Of a stretch of DNA of 27,995 bases, positions 1 through 7,856 are shown piece after piece. Positions within the stretch are counted from its first letter, which is position 1. The number at the start of each line of letters is the position of its first letter. Source of the stretch: a virus. The translations under genes were made by a program, and so were the position numbers. Below the pieces are notes generated by a model, which saw nothing but the letters and a program-made list of their open reading frames with translations, did no database searches and had not been told where the DNA came from. Where the stretch lies: positions 1 through 27,995 of the IMG/VR virus record IMGVR_UViG_3300042467_001217. One strand, 5' to 3'.

Positions 1-16
1 ACTGAAGGAATATAAT

Positions 17-292
17 ATGTATAATCGTGATACTATTCTTAAAGATTTGAGAGAAAATGTTGTTGAGGTTTCTTTCAATAAAATCAATGGTGAACAAAGG
101 CTTATGCGTTGCACTTTGATGCCAGGTCATTTACCAAAATCCTACAACGAAAATATCCAAGAACAATCTGAAGAAAAAGAATTTCACCAACAGAATCCTA
201 ATGTAATTGCTGCATGGGATGTCCAAAAAGGTGGATGGCGTTCATTCAGAATAGACTCTGTAGAGTACCTACAGGTTATCGACGGTTATTGA
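17..292 (+). CDS. WYL_2-like small phage protein (Sm/SH3-like fold)
   Basis: 91 aa. The pattern of a short basic N-terminus, a VSFNKINGEQRLMRCTL-type strand pair, a central charged loop and the ending AAWDVQKGGWRSFRIDSV resembles the small T4-superfamily proteins grouped as WYL_2 (formerly DUF2693), predicted Sm-like or SH3-like barrels. The molecular role of the family is unknown to me. An AAGGAA ribosome site precedes the ATG. It lies 47 bp before speD on the same strand, so it may belong to the same transcription unit. The family call is from recalled pattern only. Confidence 0.7.
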   Translation: MYNRDTILKDLRENVVEVSFNKINGEQRLMRCTLMPGHLPKSYNENIQEQSEEKEFHQQNPNVIAAWDVQKGGWRSFRIDSVEYLQVIDGY

Positions 293-339
293 TCAAATTC
301 AATAACTATTTTTCAACAACTAATAGGAGTTAAAATGGT

Positions 340-693
340 ATGTCATACTGGGGTTATCACCTAATTCTCGATTGCGCTGGACTTAACCCAAAATCAATCA
401 GAAGCAAAGAAAACATTTATAATTTTGCCAAGCAGCTTGTCAAGGATATTGACATGGTTGCTTATGGTGAGCCACAGATCGTTAAGTTCGGTCATAGTGG
501 TAAGGAAGGGTATACATTAGTTCAGCTTATTGAGACCAGTAATATATGCGTCCATTTCGTTGAAGAAGATAACACTGCATACTTCGATATCTTCTCTTGC
601 AAGACTTATGATAATGATGTTGTTATTGGTCTTGTCGAGGAATATTTCGGAGCAACAAGCGTACGCCAAACATATCTAACTAGACAGGCATAA
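340..693 (+). CDS. speD: S-adenosylmethionine decarboxylase proenzyme (SpeD-like)
   Basis: 117 aa, the usual length of bacterial class 1 AdoMetDC. The enzyme makes decarboxylated SAM, the aminopropyl donor for spermidine. It self-cleaves at a serine to form the pyruvoyl cofactor. The catalytic spacing matches the Thermotoga enzyme exactly: cleavage Ser67, proton donor His72 (+5) and Cys87 (+20, in FDIFSC). The residue after the serine is Asn rather than the usual His. AGGAG lies about 10 nt upstream. A second, out-of-frame ATG at 335 opens a 9-codon ORF that overlaps the start. T4-like cyanophages also carry speD. It precedes the heptose operon by 1 nt. Confidence 0.85.
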   Translation: MSYWGYHLILDCAGLNPKSIRSKENIYNFAKQLVKDIDMVAYGEPQIVKFGHSGKEGYTLVQLIETSNICVHFVEEDNTAYFDIFSCKTYDNDVVIGLVEEYFGATSVRQTYLTRQA

Positions 694-694
694 T

Positions 695-1099
695 GTGTTG
701 GTAGTTGGCTTCACCTGCAGCACATTTGATCTATTACATGCTGGTCATGTAGCGATGCTTGCGGAGTGTAAGCAACACTGCGATTATCTAGTAGTTGGTC
801 TTCAGGTCGATCCATCAAAAGATCGACCTGAGAAAAACAAACCTGTTCAATCTGTATATGAAAGATATATACAGTTGAGGGGATGCACATACGTTGACGA
901 AGTGATTCCGTATGAAACCGAAGAAGATTTAATAAACCTTCTGGCTATAGAAGATATACATGTTAGATTCGTTGGCCAAGAATATGAAGGCACTTGTTTA
1001 ACAGGTGAAGATATTTGTGAACGAAGAGAAATCCGAATTCACTACAATAGCAGACTACATAATTATAGTTCAAGCGAATTGAGGAGAAGATTGAAATGA
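695..1099 (+). CDS. Cytidylyltransferase-fold nucleotidyltransferase (HldE-C/TagD-like)
   Basis: 134 aa, the size of a single nucleotidyltransferase domain. The N-terminal TFDLLHAGH carries the HxGH nucleotide-binding signature. KPVQSVYERY and the C-terminal SSSELRRR match the KxxxSxxxR and ISTTxLR-type motifs of glycerol-3-P cytidylyltransferase and of the HldE C-domain (ADP-heptose synthase). GTG is taken as start because the upstream stop leaves no ATG. Its 3' end overlaps the isomerase gene as ATGA. In this neighbourhood the likely job is activating heptose-1-P, but whether it uses CTP, ATP or GTP cannot be read from sequence. Known GDP-heptose pathways use a different (HddC) fold. Confidence 0.8.
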   Translation: MLVVGFTCSTFDLLHAGHVAMLAECKQHCDYLVVGLQVDPSKDRPEKNKPVQSVYERYIQLRGCTYVDEVIPYETEEDLINLLAIEDIHVRFVGQEYEGTCLTGEDICERREIRIHYNSRLHNYSSSELRRRLK

Positions 1100-1680
1100 G
1101 TTTCAGTGATCAATTTTTCGAAGAAGTTGTAAATATAGCATCGCAAATTAATAAGAACACAATTGAAAAGATTGTTACAGAATTAAATATTCTTAGAGAA
1201 AAAAATGGTCGTGTATTTGTTATTGGCGTAGGTGGTTCCGCTGGTAATGCTTCTCACATGGTCAATGACCTACGTAAGCTATGTAACATTGAAGCTTATT
1301 GTCCAACTGACAACGTGCCTGAGTTGACTGCTCGTACAAATGATGAAGGGTTTCATACTGTATTTGACAGATACCTTGCTGTCAGCAACTTTGGCGAAAA
1401 CGATGCTATCTTTGTTTTGTCAGTTGGTGGTGGTGATAAGGAAAAGAATGTTTCTGTTGGTATCATTAATGCTGCTCAATTTGCTAAGGCAAACAGAGGA
1501 CAGGTGTTTGGTATTGTTGGTAAAAAGGATGGTTACATTGCTAAGAATGCGGATCTTTGCGTAGTTGTGCCTGATGTTGAACCTAAACGAATTACTCCTC
1601 ATAGCGAAGCATTTCAAGCTGTTGTTTGGCATTGTATCGTTTCAAATCCTAAATTACAAGAAAACTCTACTAAATGGTAA
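1096..1680 (+). CDS. gmhA: SIS-domain phosphoheptose isomerase (GmhA-like)
   Basis: 194 aa, matching GmhA length. The family converts sedoheptulose-7-P to D-glycero-D-manno-heptose-7-P. Visible SIS features are the phosphosugar loop VGGSAGNASH (45-54), VLSVGGG (107-113) and a C-terminal helix ending VVWH with His179, where GmhA has its catalytic His. The helix that carries catalytic Glu65 in E. coli GmhA reads MVNDL here, so the acid is Asp or Asn. This is typical of the GSAGNASH subgroup. It is coupled by ATGA overlap to the upstream transferase and overlaps the phosphatase by 7 nt. The substrate is inferred from the operon. Confidence 0.85.
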   Translation: MSFSDQFFEEVVNIASQINKNTIEKIVTELNILREKNGRVFVIGVGGSAGNASHMVNDLRKLCNIEAYCPTDNVPELTARTNDEGFHTVFDRYLAVSNFGENDAIFVLSVGGGDKEKNVSVGIINAAQFAKANRGQVFGIVGKKDGYIAKNADLCVVVPDVEPKRITPHSEAFQAVVWHCIVSNPKLQENSTKW

Positions 1681-2222
1681 AAATTTGTTTCATTGATAGA
1701 GACGGTGTAATTAACAAGTTAATTCCTCGTGATGGTATAACTGCTTGTGCGCCATGGACCTTAGAACAGTTTGAATACCTACCTAAGGTTCAAGAAGCTT
1801 TTTATAATATTAAAAATAAAGGTTATATTATAATCATAGCAACTAATCAGCCAGACGTTAAAGATGGCTATATGACTTGGGATAATCTAAACGCAATCCA
1901 TAACAAGATCAGATCAGATTTTGAAATTGATGAATTGTACATGGCTCATACTAGAGGTGCACCAGACTACAAACCTAATCCTGGTATGTTGTTGGGAGGT
2001 TTGGAATATTACGATGCTGATCCTGTACAATGTTATTTTATTGGCGATAGTGACAAAGATATAATTGCTGGTAACAGGGCTGGTATAAATACAATATGGG
2101 TAAATGATAAGTGGTTAGAAAACAAAGAGTGGAATCTTAAACAAGATTACAAAGATAAGTATGGTGATATAAAGCCTGATTATATTACTGATAGTTTATG
2201 GCGGGCAAGCTTTTTAATTTAG
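1674..2222 (+). CDS. gmhB: HAD-family heptose-1,7-bisphosphate 7-phosphatase (GmhB-like)
   Basis: 182 aa, GmhB size. HAD motif I is FIDRDGVIN with nucleophile Asp8 and acid Asp10. Motif II is ATNQ (Thr57). Motif III is Lys100 in YKPNPGM. Motif IV is GDSDKD (Asp125, Asp129). GmhB removes the C7 phosphate of heptose-1,7-bisphosphate before nucleotidyl transfer. The Cys-rich zinc loop of E. coli GmhB, normally just before motif III, is missing and replaced by HTRGAPD, so this is a zinc-free variant. It overlaps gmhA and is followed after 9 nt by the transaldolase. Confidence 0.87.
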   Translation: MVKICFIDRDGVINKLIPRDGITACAPWTLEQFEYLPKVQEAFYNIKNKGYIIIIATNQPDVKDGYMTWDNLNAIHNKIRSDFEIDELYMAHTRGAPDYKPNPGMLLGGLEYYDADPVQCYFIGDSDKDIIAGNRAGINTIWVNDKWLENKEWNLKQDYKDKYGDIKPDYITDSLWRASFLI

Positions 2223-2231
2223 GAGTTATGA

Positions 2232-2951
2232 ATGATTGATGTGTACGCCGATGGCGCAGATTATAATGGTATTATAGATGCAGCAATGAACAAGAACATC
2301 AAGGGATTTACTACCAATCCTACCTTGATGAAGGCTGCTGGAGTCACAGACTTTTCAAAGTTTGCCAACGATATTATCCCTCACTTAAAAGATATTAGAC
2401 CTGATACAAACATCAGCTTAGAAGTTTTTGCTGACGAGCAAGACGAAATGCTTCGTCAGGCAAAGATTATTGCAGGTTGGGGAGACAAGTACGACTTCAA
2501 GGTATATGTTAAGATTCCTGTAATGAACACCAAGGGAGTTTCTAACTACAATCTTATTGGCGATCTTGCTAGAGACGGCATCAACGTAAATGTTACTGCT
2601 GTGTTTACAGAGCATCAGACAATGGATATTCTAGAGCAAATTCAAGATGTAACTGGTTCAGTAATTATTTCTATTTTCGCTGGTAGAATTGCTGACACTT
2701 TACGTGATCCAGAAAAGATCGTTACTAAGTGTTTGAGTTTAGACAGAGACGCAAAGGCTAATTTCCTTTGGGCTTCTTGTCGCGAAGTGTTTAATTACAC
2801 TCAAGCTTACCGTTCTGGTTGTGACATCATTACGATGACTCCTGATCAGATCAAGAAGTTTTCATTACAGAACAAGAACCTCGAAGAATACTCGATGGAA
2901 ACTGTTCAAATGTTTTACAATGATGCACAAAAGTCGGGATATGTTCTATGA
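2232..2951 (+). CDS. tal: Transaldolase (TalC/fructose-6-P aldolase-like)
   Basis: 239 aa, slightly longer than small transaldolases (about 220). GFTTNPTLM (25-33) is the conserved substrate loop, and Lys94 in VYVKIPV is the expected Schiff-base lysine. Further landmarks are NVTAVFT (120-126) and SIFAGRIADT. Transaldolases move dihydroxyacetone units. Beside a sedoheptulose-7-P isomerase the natural role is to make sedoheptulose-7-P from fructose-6-P and erythrose-4-P. Cyanophages carry a related talC for host pentose metabolism, an alternative reading. AGGAG sits 7 nt before the ATG. The stop overlaps the next gene as ATGA. Confidence 0.88.
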   Translation: MIDVYADGADYNGIIDAAMNKNIKGFTTNPTLMKAAGVTDFSKFANDIIPHLKDIRPDTNISLEVFADEQDEMLRQAKIIAGWGDKYDFKVYVKIPVMNTKGVSNYNLIGDLARDGINVNVTAVFTEHQTMDILEQIQDVTGSVIISIFAGRIADTLRDPEKIVTKCLSLDRDAKANFLWASCREVFNYTQAYRSGCDIITMTPDQIKKFSLQNKNLEEYSMETVQMFYNDAQKSGYVL

Positions 2952-3961
2952 GTGGATTTGAAGAAAACGAAATTTCCAAGAATGCTAATGGCGGAACTGA
3001 AATCGCCAAGCGCAGACTAGCTGAGTTAATCAACCCAGAACTTCTACAGGAAAGTCAGATTATTTGTTCTCGGCTTAGAGAATATCAGCCAGAAAAGCTT
3101 CGAGTGTTTTGGTGTCATGATTTGCCTGAAGATCCTGAGTCAGCCAAGTTTAAAGATGCTGAGTTCCAAAGAAATATACACAAGTACATTTTTATTTCAA
3201 ACTGGCAGTTTCAACGTTATCAGCTATTTCATGGCGTTAAGTATGATGGTAAGTCAGACGTTATTGAATCTGGTATTGAACCCGCTCCACAATCAGCATT
3301 AAATAAACCTGATGATGGTAAAATTCACATTGTGTACACTTCTACACCACAGAGAGGTTTAGAGATTCTTGTACCTGTGTTTAAGTTCTTGGCGCAAAAT
3401 AATCCCAACATTCACTTGCATGTTTTCTCTAGCTTTAAGATTTATGGTTGGGATCAGATGGACAAGCAGTACGAACCATTGTATAATGAAATTCGTAACC
3501 ATCCGCAAATGACGTATCATGGCTATAAACCTAATGCGGAACTGAAAGAGTTTATCAACAAGTGTCACATTTTCGCTTATCCTTCTATTTGGCAGGAAAC
3601 TAGCTGTCGTGCTATGCTAGAAGCTATGTCTGCTGGTTTGGTTTGCGTCCATACAAGCTATGGTGCATTGCCTGAAACTTCTGGTATGTTGAATATCATG
3701 TATCGCGGCGACATGGAAGACAGAAATCATCATGGACAAATTTTGGTACAGCATTTGGGTGCTGCTATTCAAATGATTAATTCTGACAATTATGAAAACA
3801 TGATCAACTTTAACAAGATCTATGTTGATAGTAGATATAATATCAACAGAATTGTTGGGCAGTGGGAAACAATGCTTGGCGATTTAAAGTGGAGATACCC
3901 TACTGTCGACAGCCGAAAGGCAAAGAAGGAAATGTTTATTTACAGGACTAACCATCTATGA
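2948..3961 (+). CDS. GT4-type glycosyltransferase
   Basis: 337 aa. The N-terminal NANGGTEIAKRRL (12-24) and the C-terminal ETSCRAMLEAMSAG (217-230), carrying the EX7E-type nucleotide-sugar site, place it among GT-B, family-4-like transferases. The spacing suggests a soluble cytoplasmic enzyme; no membrane segment is seen. It lies inside the putative heptose operon, overlapping tal upstream and the kinase downstream by ATGA, so a nucleotide-heptose donor is the simplest inference. The acceptor could be DNA base, LPS or protein. Similar NGGTE-type transferases occur in T4-like phages. Confidence 0.85.
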   Translation: MSGFEENEISKNANGGTEIAKRRLAELINPELLQESQIICSRLREYQPEKLRVFWCHDLPEDPESAKFKDAEFQRNIHKYIFISNWQFQRYQLFHGVKYDGKSDVIESGIEPAPQSALNKPDDGKIHIVYTSTPQRGLEILVPVFKFLAQNNPNIHLHVFSSFKIYGWDQMDKQYEPLYNEIRNHPQMTYHGYKPNAELKEFINKCHIFAYPSIWQETSCRAMLEAMSAGLVCVHTSYGALPETSGMLNIMYRGDMEDRNHHGQILVQHLGAAIQMINSDNYENMINFNKIYVDSRYNINRIVGQWETMLGDLKWRYPTVDSRKAKKEMFIYRTNHL

Positions 3962-4935
3962 TTATTTCCAGAACTCCTCTACGTATCAGCTTCTTCAGCG
4001 GTGGTAGTGATATGCCCTCGTTCTTTCTTAGAGAACGAGGTGCTGCTCTGTCAGTTACAATCAACAAGTACATATATGTTATGATGCACAAAACTCCACA
4101 CCTTGGTATCAAAACAATGTATGATACAATTGAGCAAACAGCTGACATTGAACTTATGCAGCATGCTATTACAAGAGAAAGCTTGAAGCATTTTAATATC
4201 GACAACGATGTAACAATTGCTTCTATCTCTGATATTTTGTCGAGGGGTTCTGGTCTTGGTTCTTCTTCAGCCTTTACTACAGGATTGCTAAATTGTTTGG
4301 CTGAAGGTAACTACACCAGAGAACATTTAGCACAAACAGCATATCATATTGAAAGAAATATGTGTAAGTTTCCTGTTGGTAAACAGGATCAATATGCAGC
4401 AGCTTATGGTGGGTTAAACGTTTTTCAATTTGAAACAGATGATGTGGTAACTGTTAAACCTGTTGTTAACAATAATGAAAGTTGGAACAAGTTACAGAAC
4501 AATCTCCTGCTTATCTATAGTGGTCGTGGTAGATCAGCTAATAGTATTTTACAAAAACAAGCTGCAGCTATGGACGAAAAAGATAAATTCAAGCTAGTAG
4601 CACGAAACAGAGATAGAGCTTTCGTTGGGGCTAATCTTTTCTCTGCTTGTTTGATTGACGATTTCGGAGAATTGTTTCATGATGCTTGGATGGACAAAAA
4701 GGGATTGGCAAAAGAGATCACCAACGATTATTTCGATGTTATCTACGACAAAGCTTTGAAGGCTGGAGCTATTGGCGGCAAACTGCTTGGCGCTGGCGGT
4801 GGAGGATTCTTTTTATTCTATGTGAAACCTGACCACAGAGAAAAAGTTATCCATGCTGTTACTCACGAATCTAGCTGTAAGGTTTATGACTTCAAATTCG
4901 TTGAACAAGGATCGACGATTATATCTAGTTGCTAA
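3958..4935 (+). CDS. hddA: GHMP kinase, heptose-7-phosphate 1-kinase (HddA-like)
   Basis: 325 aa, GHMP-kinase size. N-terminal RTPLRISFFSGGSD is the substrate motif of the HddA/FKP subgroup. The ATP loop is SRGSGLGSSSA (95-105). GKQDQYAAAYGG lies at 141-152, and the glycine-rich motif 3 GAGGGGFFLFY lies near residue 280. HddA phosphorylates C1 of D-glycero-D-manno-heptose-7-P with the alpha configuration used for GDP-heptose. The bacterial HldE route instead uses a ribokinase-fold enzyme giving the beta anomer. The anomer and the HldE-like transferase therefore do not obviously match, which makes the final nucleotide sugar uncertain. Last gene of the operon. Confidence 0.87.
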   Translation: MIISRTPLRISFFSGGSDMPSFFLRERGAALSVTINKYIYVMMHKTPHLGIKTMYDTIEQTADIELMQHAITRESLKHFNIDNDVTIASISDILSRGSGLGSSSAFTTGLLNCLAEGNYTREHLAQTAYHIERNMCKFPVGKQDQYAAAYGGLNVFQFETDDVVTVKPVVNNNESWNKLQNNLLLIYSGRGRSANSILQKQAAAMDEKDKFKLVARNRDRAFVGANLFSACLIDDFGELFHDAWMDKKGLAKEITNDYFDVIYDKALKAGAIGGKLLGAGGGGFFLFYVKPDHREKVIHAVTHESSCKVYDFKFVEQGSTIISSC

Positions 4936-4948
4936 ATTAATAAATACA

Positions 4949-4977
4949 TTGACAAATATACAAAAGGATGGTATAAT
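4949..4977 (+). promoter_or_regulatory. Sigma70-type promoter
   Basis: TTGACA (4949-4954), 17-bp spacer, TATAAT (4972-4977): a perfect consensus in a 67-bp gap. The predicted start is near 4984, giving a leader of about 19 nt before the gene at 5003. It should drive the 5003-8508 gene run. Confidence 0.85.
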
Positions 4978-5002
4978 AACAATGTATAAGACTGGATTAT
5001 AA

Positions 5003-5383
5003 ATGATTAGCAACAATGTAGTAACCTTCCCGAAACCTTACTCTGGCCCTAAACAAAATGTCACACCGGAAAATATATCACACAATTTGGACATGATGAA
5101 ACAATTTCATATTCAAGAAACATTGACGAATGTTATTCCAATGATATTCAACCAGTTAGATATTTCCGGATTTTCGCTTGATGAAGAAGATCCATCAGAA
5201 GATGAATCAATAAAGGATGGTGCTTTGATTGTAGAATCGATTAGATCTTTTATGTGTAAGTTTTATGGAATCGAACATCCTTTTCAAACATTAGCTAAGA
5301 ATGTTTTCGAAGCCGATGATAAAGAGCCTGAAACACTAAATATAGTTAACAGCTTAAATATTAAATTGAAAGAAGAAGATTAA
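5003..5383 (+). CDS. Acidic hypothetical protein
   Basis: 126 aa, not recognised. A Pro-rich N-terminus (FPKPYSGPKQ) is followed by a helical segment and an acidic linker (DEEDPSEDES). A second helical part, RSFMCKFYGIEHPFQ, has the look of small T4-type cyanophage proteins of unknown function. No catalytic motif, signal peptide or membrane segment is visible. It is the first gene after the consensus promoter and lies 17 nt before the RNase H gene. A regulatory or scaffolding role is possible but unsupported. Confidence 0.65.
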   Translation: MISNNVVTFPKPYSGPKQNVTPENISHNLDMMKQFHIQETLTNVIPMIFNQLDISGFSLDEEDPSEDESIKDGALIVESIRSFMCKFYGIEHPFQTLAKNVFEADDKEPETLNIVNSLNIKLKEED

Positions 5384-5400
5384 TCTTCATAGGTGATATT

Positions 5401-6261
5401 ATGATTATTGTTGACCTTAATCAAGTTATGCTTTCGAATCTATTAATGCAACTTGGCAACCATACTAACGCACAGATAGAAGAAAATATGGTAAGACATA
5501 TGATTCTAAATTCCTTGCGTTCATACAGAACTAAATTTTTCTCAGAGTACGGAGAATTAGTTATCGCTTGCGATAATACGAATTATTGGCGCAGGAAAGT
5601 ATTTCCTTACTATAAGGCCAATAGAAAGAAAGCTCAAGAAAAGTCAGAAGTTGACTGGAAGGCAGTATTCGAATGCCTGAATAAGATTCGTTCTGAGCTA
5701 AAAGAATATTTCCCTTACAGAGTAATTGATATTGAGTCTGCCGAAGCAGATGACGTCATTGCTACACTGGTATTCTCAGCAGCATTGCAGGATGCTCCCC
5801 AAGAAAGTAAGGTATTAATTCTTTCTGGCGACAAAGATTTTATTCAACTGCATTCCTACGGCAACGTCAAGCAGTATGATCCTACTCGCAAAAAGTGGAT
5901 CGTTCACCCTGATCCTTTCTCGTACAAGAGAGAACATATCTTGAAGGGAGATTCTAGTGATGGTGTTCCCAACATTCTTTCTTCTGACAACTGTTTTGTT
6001 ATCGGTGAGCGTCAGCGTCCGCTTACTGCTAAGAAAATCGAATACTATCTCAAGATTCAACCAAATGAGATGGAAACTAACATTGCTCGTAATTACTTCC
6101 GTAACGAACAGCTTATCGACTTGGACCATGTTCCAGAAGATATTCGTTTGAAGGTAATGGAATCTTATTACTCGCAGGATAATAAAGATCGTTCAAAGCT
6201 GATGAATTATTTTATCGCGAATAGACTTCGCAATTTAACTGAACATATTGGAGAATTTTAA
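5401..6261 (+). CDS. rnh: T4-type RNase H / 5'-3' flap exonuclease (FEN family)
   Basis: 286 aa, close to T4 RNase H (305). The FEN/PIN acidic cluster is present: Asp5, Asp58 (ACDN), Glu115, Asp117 and Asp118 (ESAEADDV), Asp144 and Asp146 (LSGDKDF), and Asp184 and Asp187 (GDSSDGVPN). The family removes RNA primers and flaps from lagging-strand fragments with two metal ions. AGGTGA precedes the ATG, and the stop overlaps the next gene by one base. The DNA-processing role fits the downstream PhoH and exonuclease genes and the clamp/loader block on the other strand. Confidence 0.9.
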   Translation: MIIVDLNQVMLSNLLMQLGNHTNAQIEENMVRHMILNSLRSYRTKFFSEYGELVIACDNTNYWRRKVFPYYKANRKKAQEKSEVDWKAVFECLNKIRSELKEYFPYRVIDIESAEADDVIATLVFSAALQDAPQESKVLILSGDKDFIQLHSYGNVKQYDPTRKKWIVHPDPFSYKREHILKGDSSDGVPNILSSDNCFVIGERQRPLTAKKIEYYLKIQPNEMETNIARNYFRNEQLIDLDHVPEDIRLKVMESYYSQDNKDRSKLMNYFIANRLRNLTEHIGEF

Positions 6262-6692
6262 TGGTAATTGGTGTAGCTGAGTTCCTAGAAAAAGTAGGTA
6301 AGTTAAAGAGAACTCAAGAAAAGATTGATGCTATCAGAGCAAATGATAGTCTTGTTTTGAGAATTGTACTCCAAGCAGGATATGATCCTAATGTACAGTG
6401 GGAGTTACCAGAAGGAACACCACCATACAAACCCAATGATTTAGTAGACCAAGAGCACGTTCTTATTAAAGATTGTGAAAAGCTAAGGTACTTTATCAAA
6501 GGATTTCACGATAATCTCCCTTCGATGAAGCGCGAAACTATGTTCGTAGAATTTCTAGAACGTATAGCGCCAAAGGATGCAGAGATGATTTGCCTTTTCA
6601 AGGACAAGAAGCCTATGAAGGGCATTACAATTCAACACGTAACAGAGGCATTACCGGGACTTATTCTAAATGAGCAAACAAACGCTGCGTAA
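6261..6692 (+). CDS. DUF6433-like conserved T4-superfamily protein
   Basis: 143 aa. VQWELPEGTPPYKPND, the FIKGFHDN stretch and the closing TEALPGLI reproduce the layout of a family conserved in cyanophages and other T4-like phages (I recall it as DUF6433). The function is unknown. The pattern is helical, with no enzyme motif that I recognise. It overlaps rnh by 1 nt and the next small gene by 23 nt, so it is part of the same translationally coupled unit. Family recall is good; function is open. Confidence 0.8.
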   Translation: MVIGVAEFLEKVGKLKRTQEKIDAIRANDSLVLRIVLQAGYDPNVQWELPEGTPPYKPNDLVDQEHVLIKDCEKLRYFIKGFHDNLPSMKRETMFVEFLERIAPKDAEMICLFKDKKPMKGITIQHVTEALPGLILNEQTNAA

Positions 6693-6849
6693 ATTTAAAA
6701 AGAACGATTATTCTTACGACGATGAAGATGAATACATAGATCATAAGAATAAAGTAGATAAACGTAAGCAACGAAGAATTGAGCGTGCACTAAGAACTAA
6801 AGACATTAGTGTACTAATTGAAAATGACGAAAATAATGATTGGGAATGA
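6670..6849 (+). CDS. Small highly charged protein (59 aa)
   Basis: 59 aa beginning MSKQTLRKFKKND and ending ENNDWE. It starts inside the 3' end of the DUF6433-like gene and its stop TGA overlaps the next start as ATGA, a sign of real coupling. It alternates a basic start, an acidic DDEDEY patch, a strongly basic KRKQRRIERALR helix and an acidic tail. Short T4-like phage proteins of this form are common and mostly uncharacterised. No function can be assigned. Confidence 0.65.
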   Translation: MSKQTLRKFKKNDYSYDDEDEYIDHKNKVDKRKQRRIERALRTKDISVLIENDENNDWE

Positions 6850-7091
6850 TGCCAACATATAGATTCATAAACAATGATACTGGCGAAGAGTTTGAAGACT
6901 TTATGACCATATCTGATCTTGATGAATACCTCAAGAGCAATCAAAACATAACACAATTAGTTAACGGTGCTCCGTTAATCCATTCAGGCAGAGGATTGGG
7001 AAAGCCGGATAACGGTTTCCGAGACTTGCTGAAAGATATTAAAAGAAGAAATTCTAGAGGTATCACAAGGAGTACAGTTAATACTTTTTAG
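6846..7091 (+). CDS. FmdB-like small phage protein
   Basis: 81 aa. MPTYRFINNDTGEEFEDFM matches the N-terminal strand pattern of FmdB-type regulatory domains, but the usual zinc Cys residues are absent. The ending KPDNGFRDLLKDIKRRN followed by NTF matches cyanophage and T4-like relatives I recall. The start is set at the ATG in the ATGA overlap (6846) rather than an in-frame TTG at 6840. The role is unknown. It is encoded 9 nt before phoH. Confidence 0.7.
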   Translation: MMPTYRFINNDTGEEFEDFMTISDLDEYLKSNQNITQLVNGAPLIHSGRGLGKPDNGFRDLLKDIKRRNSRGITRSTVNTF

Positions 7092-7100
7092 TAGGACAAA

Positions 7101-7856
7101 ATGGAAGAAAAGAAAAAGCTATCAAGAAAAGAAAAAAGACTTATTAGGCAAAATAATAATAACAATAATGATAACAGCTATCAAGAAAAGCTAAACTTCC
7201 AATTAAAAAAAATAGAACCACTAACTAAACACCAAAGAGAATCTTTTGAAGCCTATGATGCAGGCAAAAACCTAATGCTTCATGGTATAGCAGGTACTGG
7301 TAAAAGTTTTATTTCCATGTATCTTGCGCTCCAACAAATTATAACTGAGGTGGATGGTCCGTATAAAAAAGTTATAATTGTTAGAAGTGTTGTGCCTACT
7401 AGAGATATGGGATTTCTTCCAGGCAATTCTAAAGAAAAAGCCAAGGTGTATGAAGCTCCGTACTATGCAATATGTACAGAACTGTTTGGGCGTGGAGATT
7501 CATATGAATACCTCAAGCAAAAGGGGTTGGTTGATTTTATTTCTACCTCTTTTATACGTGGTATCACTCTCAACAATTGCATTATTATTGTTGATGAAAT
7601 CGCTAACATGACACTACATGAACTTGATTCAGTAATTACTCGCGTAGGTAAGAACTGTAAGATTATATTCTCAGGCGACTTTAGGCAATCTGATTTTACT
7701 AAAGATCATGAAAAAAATGGATTGCCTCAGTTTATGAGAATTGTTGACAAAATGAAATCTTTTGCTTTTATAGACTTTGATGAAAATGATATAGTCCGTA
7801 GTTCCATGGTGAAAGATTATATTATATGGAAGGACAGATTAGGAATTGTCGCGTAA
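7101..7856 (+). CDS. phoH: PhoH-like P-loop ATPase
   Basis: 251 aa, typical for phage PhoH. Walker A is GIAGTGKS (62-69), Walker B is IIIVDE (161-166), and a helicase-like motif GDFRQ lies at 192-196. The N-terminal 30 residues are basic and then Asn-rich (six Asn in a row), probably a disordered tag. PhoH ATPases are common in phages of marine and alphaproteobacterial hosts. RNA-binding or helicase roles are proposed, but the phage function is not settled. AGGA precedes the ATG. The 3' end overlaps the exonuclease by 11 nt. Confidence 0.88.
   Translation: MEEKKKLSRKEKRLIRQNNNNNNDNSYQEKLNFQLKKIEPLTKHQRESFEAYDAGKNLMLHGIAGTGKSFISMYLALQQIITEVDGPYKKVIIVRSVVPTRDMGFLPGNSKEKAKVYEAPYYAICTELFGRGDSYEYLKQKGLVDFISTSFIRGITLNNCIIIVDEIANMTLHELDSVITRVGKNCKIIFSGDFRQSDFTKDHEKNGLPQFMRIVDKMKSFAFIDFDENDIVRSSMVKDYIIWKDRLGIVA

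Noticed and set aside
2418-2615. Minus-strand reading frame inside the transaldolase gene
   Set aside because: It lies wholly within a gene with clear active-site motifs on the other strand and has no ribosome site.
7743-7780. TTGACA with a TATAGA-like box inside phoH
   Set aside because: The spacer would be 19 bp, unlike the strict 17 bp of the other sites.
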